This document shows, one piece after another, positions 1 through 8,489 of a stretch of DNA of 64,000 bases. How positions within the stretch are numbered: position 1 is the first letter of the stretch; each line of letters opens with the position of its first letter. The translations under genes were made by a program, and so were the position numbers. Origin of the DNA: JBBRBB01 sp963830175 (lineage in GTDB: Bacteria; Bacteroidota; Bacteroidia; Chitinophagales; Chitinophagaceae); assembly GCA_963830175.1 (NCBI GenBank), contig CAWHKV010000004.1, forward strand, positions 158,436-222,435, given 5' to 3'. The notes under the pieces were generated by a model. The model saw nothing but the letters and a program-made list of their open reading frames with translations. It was not told where the DNA came from and did not search any database.

Positions 1-1
1 A

Positions 2-1273
2 GTATCAGAAGTAAAAGTAAATGCACTATTCAAAGACAGTAAATTAAGCCGCATCTTAGAAATGGTTCAGGATGCAACAGCAAGGAAATCACAGACACAA
101 TTGTTCATATCAAGATTTGCAAAAGTCTATACACCAATAGTATTTTTCTTAGCTCTTGCAGTTTGTTTAGTTCCTTACTTCTTCGTTGATGATTATGTTT
201 TTAATACATGGTTTTACAGAGCATTAGTATTCTTAGTTATCAGTTGTCCATGTGCATTAGTTGTATCAATACCATTAGGATATTTTGGAGGCATTGGTTT
301 AGCATCCAGGAACGGAATACTTTTTAAGGGAGGCAACTTCTTAGATGTAATGACTAAGATTAATACGGTAGTGATGGACAAGACAGGAACACTAACCAAA
401 GGTGTTTTTAAAGTTCAACAGGTAGTACCAAACAACATAAGCAAAGAGGAACTTATAAAACTAACATCAGCATTAGAAAAAAACTCAACACACCCTATTG
501 CCAAAGCAGTTACAGATTATGCAGGTGCTGCAAGCGACAATGTGAAAGTTGAAGGCGTAGAAGAAATTGCAGGACACGGTTTGAAAGGAAATATTGAAGG
601 CAAAGAAGTATTAGCAGGTAACATAAAATTGTTACAAAAGTTTAAGATTGAGTACCCGAAAGAATTAGAGCAGGTAGTAGATACAATAGTGGTAGTGGCA
701 GTTGATAAAACTTATGCAGGTCATATAACTATTGCAGATGAAATTAAAGAAGATGCAAAGCAGGCAATAGATGAAATGCATAAACTGAATATTCAAACAG
801 TAATGCTATCAGGGGACAAGCAAAGTGTAGTTGACCAAATGGCAAAGATTGTTGGTATTGATAAAGCCTACGGAGATTTATTGCCTGAAGGCAAAGTTGA
901 GAAGGTACAACAGTTAAAGAATGAAGGAAGAAGAATTGCTTTTGCAGGTGATGGAGTAAATGATGCACCGGTAGTTGCTTTAGCAGATGCAGGTATAGCA
1001 ATGGGAGGCTTAGGCAGCGATGCAACAATTGAAACAGCAGATATAGTAATTCAGAATGACCAGCCAACTAAAATAGTATCAGCAATCAAAATAGGAAAGA
1101 TTACAAGAAACATAGTTTGGCAAAATATCATTTTAGCAATGACGGTAAAAGTTATTGTATTAATATTAGGTGCAGGTGGTTTAGCAAACCTTTGGGAAGC
1201 AGTAATAGCAGATGTAGGAGTAGCACTATTAGCAATCTTAAATGCAGTGAGAATACAGAAAATGAAAGTATAG
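2..1273 (+). CDS. Heavy-metal-translocating P1B-type ATPase, 5' truncated by window edge
   Basis: C-terminal part of a P1B ATPase that pumps a soft or divalent metal (Zn/Cd/Co/Pb type) out of the cytoplasm. The frame is open from base 2, so the true start lies outside the window. Visible motifs in order: the transmembrane metal-site CPC (bases 245-253), the phosphorylation motif DKTGT (about 377-391), the P1B-specific HP dipeptide (about 491) and the hinge GDGVNDAP (about 946-969), followed by two C-terminal membrane segments. The N-terminal metal-binding domain is missing, so the metal cannot be assigned firmly; CPC fits Zn/Cd or Cu exporters. It borders a mobile-looking region, which suits an accessory resistance gene. 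Confidence 0.93.
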   Translation, partial: VSEVKVNALFKDSKLSRILEMVQDATARKSQTQLFISRFAKVYTPIVFFLALAVCLVPYFFVDDYVFNTWFYRALVFLVISCPCALVVSIPLGYFGGIGLASRNGILFKGGNFLDVMTKINTVVMDKTGTLTKGVFKVQQVVPNNISKEELIKLTSALEKNSTHPIAKAVTDYAGAASDNVKVEGVEEIAGHGLKGNIEGKEVLAGNIKLLQKFKIEYPKELEQVVDTIVVVAVDKTYAGHITIADEIKEDAKQAIDEMHKLNIQTVMLSGDKQSVVDQMAKIVGIDKAYGDLLPEGKVEKVQQLKNEGRRIAFAGDGVNDAPVVALADAGIAMGGLGSDATIETADIVIQNDQPTKIVSAIKIGKITRNIVWQNIILAMTVKVIVLILGAGGLANLWEAVIADVGVALLAILNAVRIQKMKV

Positions 1274-2300
1274 ATTTTGTTACCGGCTGAAGTGCTGCTA
1301 TCAGCTTCTGTTGTGTCACTCACTTGTACGTTCTGTAATTCTATTGAGCAAATTGGCAGCAGCTTACGGTAGCTAAGCCAACACACAAGGCTGGATATTA
1401 GCAACCTCCGGCTTCCCACAGCAAGAGCCAATCGTACCTCATGGCACTTGCTTTTTGCTATGCTTCTTTTTCAGCTTCAGAATAAATCCAAGCATCAGTA
1501 ATTCTCACATCAGCACGACCCACGCTGCAAGGTAATAAGGTGTTCCTCATGCTTATTCGGCAAGCAGATGCGCCAAACCAATGCAGCAGTGCCAATAAAT
1601 CCATTTAAGTACTTTTAAGGTATTGGCAAACCTGACATTGCCCTTCGGGTGCTTCGTTACGCTTCGCAGTTTGTCACACTTCTTGCAGCTCATACAGCAT
1701 TCGTCACGGCAGCTACCTGTGTCCTTCACGCCACTTCATTCATTTCGTCCTTCGTTCCGCTACATTACACCACGTTCGCAGCCTGACCATTTGCTGCAAG
1801 GCATGGCACCCCACCGCAACACACAAAGCAAAGCACGGCGTGATGCACATACCTTTTCGCAAACTAACGCTACAATACTCACTGGGTTCCATTACCGCTA
1901 CACTACGTCCTACATTCATTTCAGTAGCATTCAGTCCACCCGCTGCCAATAATTTTGCGTGCCTTGCGTGCCTGCCCCAGCTGCGGGTTTGTCATGGTTT
2001 TTGTCCTGCTGCACAAAGCCTTGATGGAAAACAAAAACACACGCCAAACCCTTGCATTCTTAGTAGCTGTCTACCGCCGTTTCACGGCTTTGTAGCCACC
2101 ACTGCGGCAGGCACACGCAGCCACCTTCGTTCGTTCCTCTCTTCGGTGTCTTTTGACGGCACGCTACGCTTCCACGCTACAGTGGCGGTACTTCCCGCCA
2201 CAGCTAATGCTTCTTTTTGCCGCAGGCGCTATTACCTTTCTTGCCAACGCACAAGGAAATACAAGAAACAAAGAAAACCATTGTACATTATTGATTAAGG
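1274..2300. other. C-skewed gene-free block
   Basis: No convincing gene on either strand. The plus strand is markedly C-rich and G-poor; in 1741-1860 I count about 43 C to 22 G. Short words around TTCG and CACGC recur. Open frames here use cysteine, serine and arginine heavily and resemble no protein family. Similar blocks occur beside conjugative-element genes in Bacteroidota, but that comparison is from memory. Confidence 0.4.
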
Positions 2301-2509
2301 CTTAATAGTTAAAAGCAACAGACTGAACCATTTTAAATATCAATTCAAAAAAAATATACAGTTAGTTGGCTGCTAACATGTTAAAAAAAACAATGAACAA
2401 AGCATATAGTATTGACAAACATTTTATTCCATTCCTCTCTGATTTTTTAGCCAAGCCGACTTTGTAGAGCTTTTTTTTCTTTTCTTCAAAAAGTAAAATT
2501 TTATCAAGC

Positions 2510-2823
2510 ATGGAATATGCTCAAATCGCTATTCTACAAGCCAACAGTTCGCGAAAATTCATGTAACCTTCATGATGTTATACACTGATGGATTGAAAAG
2601 GCAGATGACAGAAACTCATGAAGCCTATTGAAGCGATTGGTTTAATAATATCATCAATGCAAGAGAGACTAACATGGAACGAATTCACGTCAACATAGGA
2701 TTTAAAGCAAAAACTCAAGGATCTAAAGTCAATTCTACAGATTGTATGAAAATGGGGATTAGATAGAAGCTTGAATATATCAAAGGTAGTATGCAAATGA
2801 ATCCAGGAGATTTGAATTTCTGA
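2510..2823 (+). pseudogene. Degraded coding remnant
   Basis: One plus-strand frame starting at 2572 gives protein-like residues with stops near 2629 and 2764 and a final stop near 2823. A second short frame starts at 2510 and stops before 2572. Composition looks coding but is interrupted, as expected of a decayed element gene. No family is recognised, and chance is possible. Confidence 0.22.
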
Positions 2824-3264
2824 TGCTATGTCTACTTGATAGTTTAGAATTACAAATTGGACTAAGGTAGTTATCTAGGATATTTTAAAGTATTCAATGC
2901 AGAGAACATTAAAATCAATAAAGGAAGTGATAGCTGAAATCAAAGCTTGGTATAATATTCAAGACCAGCACGAAACCTGGATAATGAACACTTTAGCAAG
3001 TAATAGTGTTATTCTTATATTCACTGCAAAAGCAAAGTTAGCCCACTCCATAGGCATAAACCCTACGGGTTTCCAAAAGACTACGGCATAAACACAAAGC
3101 CCACCCACAAGGCTTTCATTTATTCCGTTTCCTTTTGGAAATGCCTATTCCGTGCTGCTTTTGGTTGCCTATGCAGTTATATTGTCATTTCATGCTCATA
3201 GCAAGGATATTTCAGGGATAAAAGCACCATAAGCCGCCTCTTAACGTAAAGAAATTACAGAGCA
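2824..3264. other. Intergenic region, one doubtful 64-residue ORF
   Basis: The only open frame of note is 2897-3091 plus. Its first 30 residues look protein-like, while the rest reads through a low-complexity stretch with words such as CCCACTCCATAGG that resembles the skewed block upstream. It may be a 5' fragment of a truncated gene. Nothing else is seen. Confidence 0.2.
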
Positions 3265-3292
3265 TAAAAAAGCCCCGGAAGAAACCGAGGCT
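3265..3292 (-). terminator. Intrinsic terminator of the 268-residue gene
   Basis: On the minus strand an 8-bp stem (AGCCTCGG with CCGGGGCT) is followed by six T residues. It sits just after the stop of the gene at 3318-4124. Confidence 0.75.
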
Positions 3293-3317
3293 GTAAATGG
3301 AGTTTTCACTTTAACGC

Positions 3318-4124
3318 TTAGAAAATATCCACAATCTTTAAGGCATTGCCTGAATTGAAAAGGTAATAGTTAGGACCAACTGCCTGATAAAATTCGATAC
3401 CCACACAAAACACAACACTTGCATCAGCAGTTAAAGTAGGCGTACCTGGTAAGGTTGATGTAACTACAGTTGATGTAGCAACCGGAGCAAACAAATCAAT
3501 ATAACCAGAGTAAGCAACAGCCGAAAGTTCATTGTTAGCTGCATCGATTGGCTCATAAACACCGGTAGTGTCATTGTAAGCAAAATCAGAAACAGCAGCC
3601 AAGGCTACAAGTAAACGGAAGTGAGTTGCACCAGCTGGGGCATTAATCAAGTTAGCCGGGTTAAAAGCCGGAACGGTTAAAGTTGCAGCATCACGGGGAA
3701 CAGTGTTTGTAATTGTATAAGGTGCTACAAACACACCATCAAGGCTAACACTTTTATCAAAAGCAAAACCTTTTAAATACTGCCTTTGTTGAGAAATCAA
3801 AATAGCTCTATAACCCCTTGCTTCAGTTCCATCTTCCAAATTGATTTTCTTCATTACAGCAGTAAGGCGACCAGTCATTTGCGGGTCACTCATTTGCTTT
3901 ATGATTTGGCTTAAACCAACCCTAATAGATTTACCAGCAGTTGCACATCCGCCAAATTCATTCATATTTTCCCGTGTTCTTTCAAACTCAGGAGCTGAAT
4001 TAATTTGTTCGCCTGAAGGACCACCAACCATGCCTGCAAAGTCACCTTGCAAGCCTTTAATTTTAAAATGTCTTACCCCGCCCATGGTGCCGGAGTATTT
4101 CACTAAACCTGTTTGCTTTGCCAT
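3318..4124 (-). CDS. Hypothetical protein, 268 aa
   Basis: Complete ORF on the minus strand with its own promoter-like -7 box and intrinsic terminator, so probably a monocistronic real gene. It has no signal peptide and no membrane segment. The N-terminal ~100 residues are Gly/Lys/Arg-rich and begin with a Gly-rich MAKQTGLVKYSGTMGG stretch. The C-terminal half is rich in Ala, Thr, Val and Pro and predicted beta, with an aromatic patch near the end. The opening resembles the Bacteroidota DUF6266-type hypotheticals in style, but I cannot assign it to that family. It lies in the putative mobile segment next to the SNase-like gene. A structural or surface role is only a guess. Confidence 0.75.
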   Translation of the reverse strand: MAKQTGLVKYSGTMGGVRHFKIKGLQGDFAGMVGGPSGEQINSAPEFERTRENMNEFGGCATAGKSIRVGLSQIIKQMSDPQMTGRLTAVMKKINLEDGTEARGYRAILISQQRQYLKGFAFDKSVSLDGVFVAPYTITNTVPRDAATLTVPAFNPANLINAPAGATHFRLLVALAAVSDFAYNDTTGVYEPIDAANNELSAVAYSGYIDLFAPVATSTVVTSTLPGTPTLTADASVVFCVGIEFYQAVGPNYYLFNSGNALKIVDIF

Positions 4125-4159
4125 TTTTTAAAGATATTTAAATTGTAATTTTAATTACC

Positions 4160-4167
4160 CAAATTTA
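4160..4167 (-). promoter_or_regulatory. Putative -7 box (TAAATTTG) for the 268-aa gene
   Basis: On the minus strand TAAATTTG matches the Bacteroidota TAnnTTTG element exactly, 36 bp upstream of the ATG at 4124. No clear TTG -33 element is seen. Confidence 0.35.
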
Positions 4168-4208
4168 CTTTCTAAAGCATTGAAATACAGTAACATAAGT
4201 AGTGTAAA

Positions 4209-4702
4209 ATGGTGCAATTAAAAGCATACGGACAGTCTTTAATAAAAACACATCTAACAGTTACAAAAATTGTTGATGGTGATGGCTTAATTGTTCAAAA
4301 TATGTTTAACCAGGAGGAAGAAGAAATTAGGTTAATTGGCATAGATGCACCGGAAATAAAACGTTCAAGAAAGCTATTGCAAGATGAAAGAGAAACACAT
4401 TTGCCTGGTGAATTACTTTTCAATTAGGCATCCAGTCCAAAGAATTTTTATCAACTCTTGTACCGGTCGGCAGTATTGTAACAATTCAGATGGAGAAGAA
4501 AAGATGTTATGATAGTTACGGCAGAACGTTAGCTTATGTGTTTTTAAAAGATGGCACTTGCGTTAATGAGGTGATGATTAAAGAAGGTTTTGCAAAACCC
4601 TACAGCCGCTATTATTGCGAAGCATTACCAGAGTTTCAAGCATTAGCTTCAAAGCAAAAACTCAAAAGAAAGGATTGTTTGAAGATAGTATCAGTTTTTT
4701 AG
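4209..4702 (+). CDS. Thermonuclease-like (SNase) protein, frameshifted
   Basis: Staphylococcal-nuclease-fold Ca-dependent nuclease. The first frame carries the SNase opening, with TKIVDGDGL and then RLIGIDAPE, the usual strand-2 region with the catalytic Arg and metal-binding Asp. It hits a TAG at 4425. The -1 frame continues through LGIQSKEFLSTLV and then YGRTLAYVFL and VNEVMIKEGFAK, the conserved second half. Adding one T to the TTTT run at 4417-4420 joins the halves into about 165 residues, a normal length. No clear signal peptide. The break could be sequencing error or real decay in an accessory region. Confidence 0.8.
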
Positions 4703-4707
4703 TTCCC

Positions 4708-4769
4708 GTGGTCACATTTTCTCACTCTGTGGTCACATTTCTTTTATGGTCACATTTATGGTCACAAAA
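4708..4769 (+). repeat. Four direct copies of TGGTCACA
   Basis: TGGTCACA occurs at about 4709, 4730, 4747 and 4758, three times followed by TTT, all within 62 bp and about 50-110 bp from the 3' end of the tRNA-Asn gene. Clustered short direct repeats beside a tRNA 3' end resemble arm-type integrase binding sites. Confidence 0.6.
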
Positions 4770-4770
4770 C

Positions 4771-4803
4771 AAAAAAGCAGCTATGATTTTATCATAACTG
4801 CTT
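4771..4803 (-). terminator. Terminator downstream of tRNA-Asn
   Basis: Read on the minus strand, AAGCAG pairs with CTGCTT and an inner TATGAT pairs with ATCATA, followed by six T residues. It lies 11 bp beyond the tRNA-Asn 3' end. Confidence 0.65.
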
Positions 4804-4814
4804 GATTATTCAAG

Positions 4815-4888
4815 CTCCCCCTTCTGGACTTGAACCAGAGACCCTCTGATTAACAGTCAGATGCTCTAACCAACTGAGCTAAGGAGGA
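4815..4888 (-). tRNA. tRNA-Asn (anticodon GTT)
   Basis: A 74-nt cloverleaf on the minus strand. The acceptor pairs TCCTCCT with AGGGGGA and the discriminator is G. The D arm has GCTC..GAGC. The anticodon loop is CTGTTAA, giving GTT, and the T arm has the TTCAAGT loop. CCA is not encoded. The 3' end points toward the putative mobile segment, the usual side for integration. Confidence 0.96.
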
Positions 4889-4970
4889 ATTTCCCTTTCA
4901 AGGTATTATCGTTGGGGTTGCAAAAATAGGGGAATATCGTTTTCAACAAAAAAAATATTCAACTTCTTAT

Positions 4971-5327
4971 TTAAAAATATCTGTCAGGCCACTCTCCTCC
5001 AATACCAATAAACAAACCTGCTGCTCGTTTTTCTATGCTGTAAGTTTTTAAATAATAGCCTTCACCACTAACATTGCTGCCATTAGTAACATTAAACGGT
5101 AGCGGTGCAAGGGGCAAACAATATAAACCTTTTGCATCAATAAAGCCATCTGCCAAAACACCACCTGCATGCGGACATTTATGAGCACACGCTGAACATC
5201 CTCTCCAATTTTTATTAGAGTAATCTGTTTTACCGTGCACCTCAATTACTGCCATTTGATTTGCCTGCCAGTCAATCGCATTTACTGAATCAGCAATTTT
5301 ATGCCATTTTAAACTGTTATTTTTCAT
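4971..5327 (-). CDS. Rieske [2Fe-2S] ferredoxin-like protein, multiply frameshifted
   Basis: Small Rieske-type ferredoxin, starting at the ATG at 5327 that overlaps the end of hflX. Reassembled from two frames it reads a hydrophobic ITLIKIGEDVQ strand, then the cluster ligands C-x-H in ACAHKCPHAGG-type sequence, then CPLHRYRFNV, the second C-P-L-H box. Four frame changes near 5225, 5190, 5120 and 5100 cancel in pairs, so both cluster motifs are only complete after correction. About 115 residues after repair. Such proteins pass electrons to oxygenases or reductases; no partner is next to it. A correct start and intact C-terminus argue for sequence error over decay. Confidence 0.72.
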   Translation of the reverse strand: MKNNSLKWHKIADSVNAIDWQANQMAVIEVHGKTDYSNKNWRGCSACAHKCPHAGGVLADGFIDAKGLYCLPLAPLPFNVTNGSNVSGEGYYLKTYSIEKRAAGLFIGIGGEWPDRYF

Positions 5328-5335
5328 AGAAACGC

Positions 5336-6523
5336 CTAGTAAAATATTCCGTTTTGTACGGGTAGCGGATCTGATACATTTCTCTAACTTTGTTAAGATG
5401 GTGTTTCGTAATTCATCAATATTTCTTCGTTCGGTAGCTGAAACAAACACACAATTTCCCTGGGTAATATTTTCCCACTTCTGCTTTAGATCTTTTAAAA
5501 TTTCCTGACGTACATCATCTTCCAACCATTCATCAAAAGTGTGTTGCTCATAAAATCCATTTTATTAAAAATGGTAAGGGTTGGTTTATCAAACGCTTTT
5601 AACTCTTGCAAGGTTTTATTACAACCCCAATCTGATCTTCATATTGCGGATGCGATACATCAACAACATGAAGCAAAATATCTGCTTCCCGCACTTCATC
5701 TAATGTGCTTTTAAAACTTTCAACCAAATGGTGCGGTAACTTTCTAATAAACCCTACCGTATCACTTAGTAAAAAAGGGGTAGTTTCAAAAACCACTTTT
5801 CTGGTGGTTGTGTCCAGCGTAGCAAATAGTTTATTTTCAGCAAACACCTCACTTTTACTAATAAGGTTCATAATGGTGCTTTTGCCCACATTAGTATAAC
5901 CTACTAATGCTACCCGAATAAATTCGCCGCGGTCTTTTCGTTGGGTAATGGACTGCTTATCAATTTCGCCTAATCGTTTTCTTAAAAGACTTATTTTATC
6001 TTTTACAATTCGTACGGTCTGTTTCAATCTCCGTTTCGCCGGGACCGCGTGAGCCAATACCACCACCCTGTCTTTCTAAGTGCGTCCACATACCTCTAAG
6101 GCGTGGAAGAATGTATTGATATTGCGCAAGTTCAACCTGCACTTTTGCTTGTGCTGTTCTTGCTCTACTGGCAAATATGTCTAAGATTAAATCGCTTCGA
6201 TCAATGGTTTTAATGCCAAGTACTTTTTCAATATTCGAAATTTGAGATCCAGTAAGTTCATCATCAAAAATGGCTAATTGAATGCCTTTCGCCTCTACAA
6301 AATCTTTTATCTCTTCCAATTTGCCCTTACCTACAAAAGTTTTGCTATCAGCATGTGGCAATCTTTGAAAAAATCTTTTTACGGCAATTGCTCCTGCCGT
6401 TTCGGCCAGAAAAGCAAGTTCTTCCAGATATTCTTTTACATGCGCTTCCGTTTGCTCCTTGTAAACTAGGCCTACTAAAACGGCCTTCACATCCGTCTCT
6501 ATCTTATTTCTTTTATCAATCAA
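5336..6523 (-). CDS. hflX: GTPase HflX, multiply frameshifted
   Basis: Ribosome-associated GTPase of the HflX family, which splits stalled or hibernating ribosomes. The N-terminal HflX domain ends with the family signature GGGIGSRGPGETEIETD. The G domain shows G1 GYTNVGKST, G3 DTVGF and the G4-like FNKMD after frame correction. The C-terminus YQIRYPYKTEYF is the typical HflX end. Breaks lie near 6018 (one extra A), 5617 (one A short), 5556 (one T short), 5405 and about 5342 (one T short). After correction the protein is about 395 residues, normal for the family. Every conserved motif survives. Confidence 0.85.
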
Positions 6524-6548
6524 GTTGTATGCAATTATGTAGTTAAAA

Positions 6549-6581
6549 TAAAAAAGCCATTGACAATTATGCCAATGGCTA
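6549..6581 (-). terminator. Intrinsic terminator of the outer-membrane protein gene
   Basis: On the minus strand AGCCATTG pairs with CAATGGCT around a 10-nt loop and is followed by a T run. It lies 22 bp after the stop at 6603. Confidence 0.75.
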
Positions 6582-6602
6582 TCAAAGCTAAATTATTTAG
6601 AA

Positions 6603-7356
6603 TTAAAGACCGCTAATGGTTAAACCTATAGAATATGGGTGTATTGTTGGGCCTGTACCATCTTTAAGCAAAGCACTTACCTGATAGACGCCATGTAACG
6701 ATACGATACCATAACCAACCCTTGCCGTTGCAGACAGTCGCGTGGTATTAAAGAACTTTTTACTGGCGATTTTTGCAGTATAATCGCCAATGGTTTGATC
6801 GGCTTTACTTTGTAGCGTTTTACCCTTGGTATGCGCATTGATCATGGTGCCAATTTTACCACCAACTGCAAATTTAAAACCCTTGCCATGTAGCGGGATT
6901 TGCACTATAGCGCAACTCTACCGGAGCTTCAGCGTAAACAGTTGTAAGTTTATATTTTTTAAAATGATCTGTGGAATCTAAGCTGGTAAACGGCAATCTT
7001 GCAGCAGACGATTTTAGATCAACATTCTTTTTTTCGAAAAACATATTGCTGCTACTAATACCTGCACCAATGGCCACACTTAAGTGAGGGTTGGTTTTAA
7101 AAGGCTTATCCAGCATAAAGTAAGCATTGAAGTGCCTGGAAAAACCAGAAGGTTGCACACTGTCCGGCGCAGCAGACCATCCATCAATACCATATTGTAT
7201 TACAAGATGATCGTTAGATCTGTTGCCAAGGTCCATATCATCAAAAGTTCTTTTAATTTTTGGAGTTGTGGAGGTTGTTACAGAAGTACTATCAATTTGA
7301 GAAAATGCATGAGAAAGGCTAATTAAGAAACAACTTGCAAGAAAAAATTTCTTCAT
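6603..7356 (-). CDS. Outer-membrane beta-barrel protein (PorT-like), frameshifted
   Basis: Secreted beta-barrel protein. The chosen ATG at 7356 gives a clean signal peptide MKKFFLASCFLISLSHAFSQ; the longer upstream frame would add 24 residues across a promoter. The body alternates short polar and aromatic strands, with AEAPVELRY and later FKFAVGGKIGTMINAH, a pattern typical of Bacteroidota outer_membrane_beta-barrel proteins. The reading frame changes near 6890-6905; both halves are otherwise complete, giving about 250 residues. Its job (porin, adhesin or secretion helper) cannot be told from sequence. Confidence 0.72.
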
Positions 7357-7409
7357 AATAGTTTTAGATGTTTGGCGCAGGTACAATACTGCAAACGGTA
7401 CGGGACGCG

Positions 7410-7417
7410 CAAAAATA
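7410..7417 (-). promoter_or_regulatory. Putative -7 box (TATTTTTG)
   Basis: An exact TAnnTTTG match on the minus strand about 54 bp upstream of the ATG at 7356. It supports that start over the longer ORF. Confidence 0.4.
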
Positions 7418-7533
7418 AAAGAACCCAATCATTTAATGGTTAAAATAAAGTCAAAACCAACCATGCTATAATATAAAATACTATAATATAAATTTTGGAG
7501 CAATACATTATAACAAGGTTCTTTGTAAAAAAT

Positions 7534-7541
7534 TAAATTTG
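7534..7541 (+). promoter_or_regulatory. Putative -7 box (TAAATTTG) for the Hpt gene
   Basis: An exact TAnnTTTG match 25 bp upstream of the Hpt ATG at 7567. No good TTG is seen 19-23 bp farther upstream. Confidence 0.4.
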
Positions 7542-7566
7542 CGCTTCCGGATGAGGCACAACCTTT

Positions 7567-7968
7567 ATGCAATCAATGATGCTTAACAACGATCATATAA
7601 TTTCAATTAAAGAGGTAACGATTGATGTTAGTATGCTGTATGAGGTTGCCGGAAACGATGTTGAGTTTTTAAAATTGATGGCAGCAACATTTTTAAACAC
7701 GGTACCTTCTACTATGCTGCAAATGGAGCAACAGTTTGCGGCCGCAAACTATGAGGCTGTTTCGAAGTTGGCGCATTTTTTAAAATCATCTTTTTCAATA
7801 ATTAAGGTTTCAGGGGCTTTTGATTTGGCTAAAGAAATAGAGCAATTGACCAAGGTTGATGTGCAAGTAGAAATGGTGCGCCAATTGATTAACCAATTAA
7901 ACCAAAAAGTAGCAATTGCTGTTGAAGCTATCATTGAAAGATTTGAGCCTGATATTAAAACGGTTTAG
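7567..7968 (+). CDS. Histidine phosphotransfer (Hpt) domain protein
   Basis: A 133-residue protein made of one Hpt domain, a four-helix bundle that relays phosphate between hybrid sensor kinases and receivers. The phospho-accepting His lies in AHFLKSSFSII (about residue 75), matching the family H-x-LKG/SS pattern. No membrane segment. First gene of a plus-strand run with two lone receiver proteins and then a polysaccharide-synthesis set, so it probably feeds phosphate to those receivers. No histidine kinase is nearby. Confidence 0.88.
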   Translation: MQSMMLNNDHIISIKEVTIDVSMLYEVAGNDVEFLKLMAATFLNTVPSTMLQMEQQFAAANYEAVSKLAHFLKSSFSIIKVSGAFDLAKEIEQLTKVDVQVEMVRQLINQLNQKVAIAVEAIIERFEPDIKTV

Positions 7969-8011
7969 AATTTTGTATTTTCACCACCCCCACAAAAGTT
8001 ATTTCAAATAA

Positions 8012-8374
8012 ATGAAAATTTTAATTGCAGAAGACGAACCCTTGATGTTGATGACAATTGTGGCGAAATTGAAAAACGAGGGCTATGAAGTTACCGGAAC
8101 AAAAGATGGCAGCGAAGCATTGATAGCTATAGAAAATGACCGCCCAGATCTTATCATCACCGACATCTTAATGCCATATACATCGGGTTTAGAGCTTATA
8201 GGAATTGTAAAATCTATCCCCGGAAAAAGTATTCCAATTATTGTTTTATCGGCCCTTGGCCAGGAAGAAACTGTTTTGGAAGCATTTCAATTAGGGGCCG
8301 ACGATTTTCTTACTAAGCCTTTCAATTCAATCGAATTATCGCTACGTGTGAAACGATTACTTAAATTGAAGTAG
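8012..8374 (+). CDS. Single-domain response regulator (CheY-like)
   Basis: A 120-residue receiver domain with no output domain. Acidic pocket residues are in AEDEP (residues 6-10), the phospho-acceptor is Asp51 in ITDILMP, the switch Ser is in IVLSALG and the conserved Lys is in LTKPF. It lies 43 bp after the Hpt gene. A lone receiver must signal by binding a partner; the nearby envelope genes are candidates. Confidence 0.9.
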   Translation: MKILIAEDEPLMLMTIVAKLKNEGYEVTGTKDGSEALIAIENDRPDLIITDILMPYTSGLELIGIVKSIPGKSIPIIVLSALGQEETVLEAFQLGADDFLTKPFNSIELSLRVKRLLKLK

Positions 8375-8489
8375 TTTTCATTTATCGTTTTCTAAAGCTA
8401 CTGAGCAACTTTTTGCCCCTTCTAAGCATCAATATTTAATCTAAGCATAACATGCGGGCAAAATAAAATTGGAAAAACAAGTGCGGAAA

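Noticed and set aside
1051..1431. 126-residue minus-strand ORF at the end of the P-type ATPase gene
   Set aside because: It lies antisense to conserved ATPase sequence and continues into non-coding DNA.
1623..2298. Overlapping ORFs in the C-skewed block
   Set aside because: Cys/Ser/Arg/His-rich translations with no family resemblance, explained by base composition.
4400..4430. Programmed -1 frameshift in the SNase gene
   Set aside because: The site CTTTTC is not a classical X-XXY-YYZ slippery heptamer, no downstream stimulatory hairpin is evident, and many neighbouring genes show the same kind of break.
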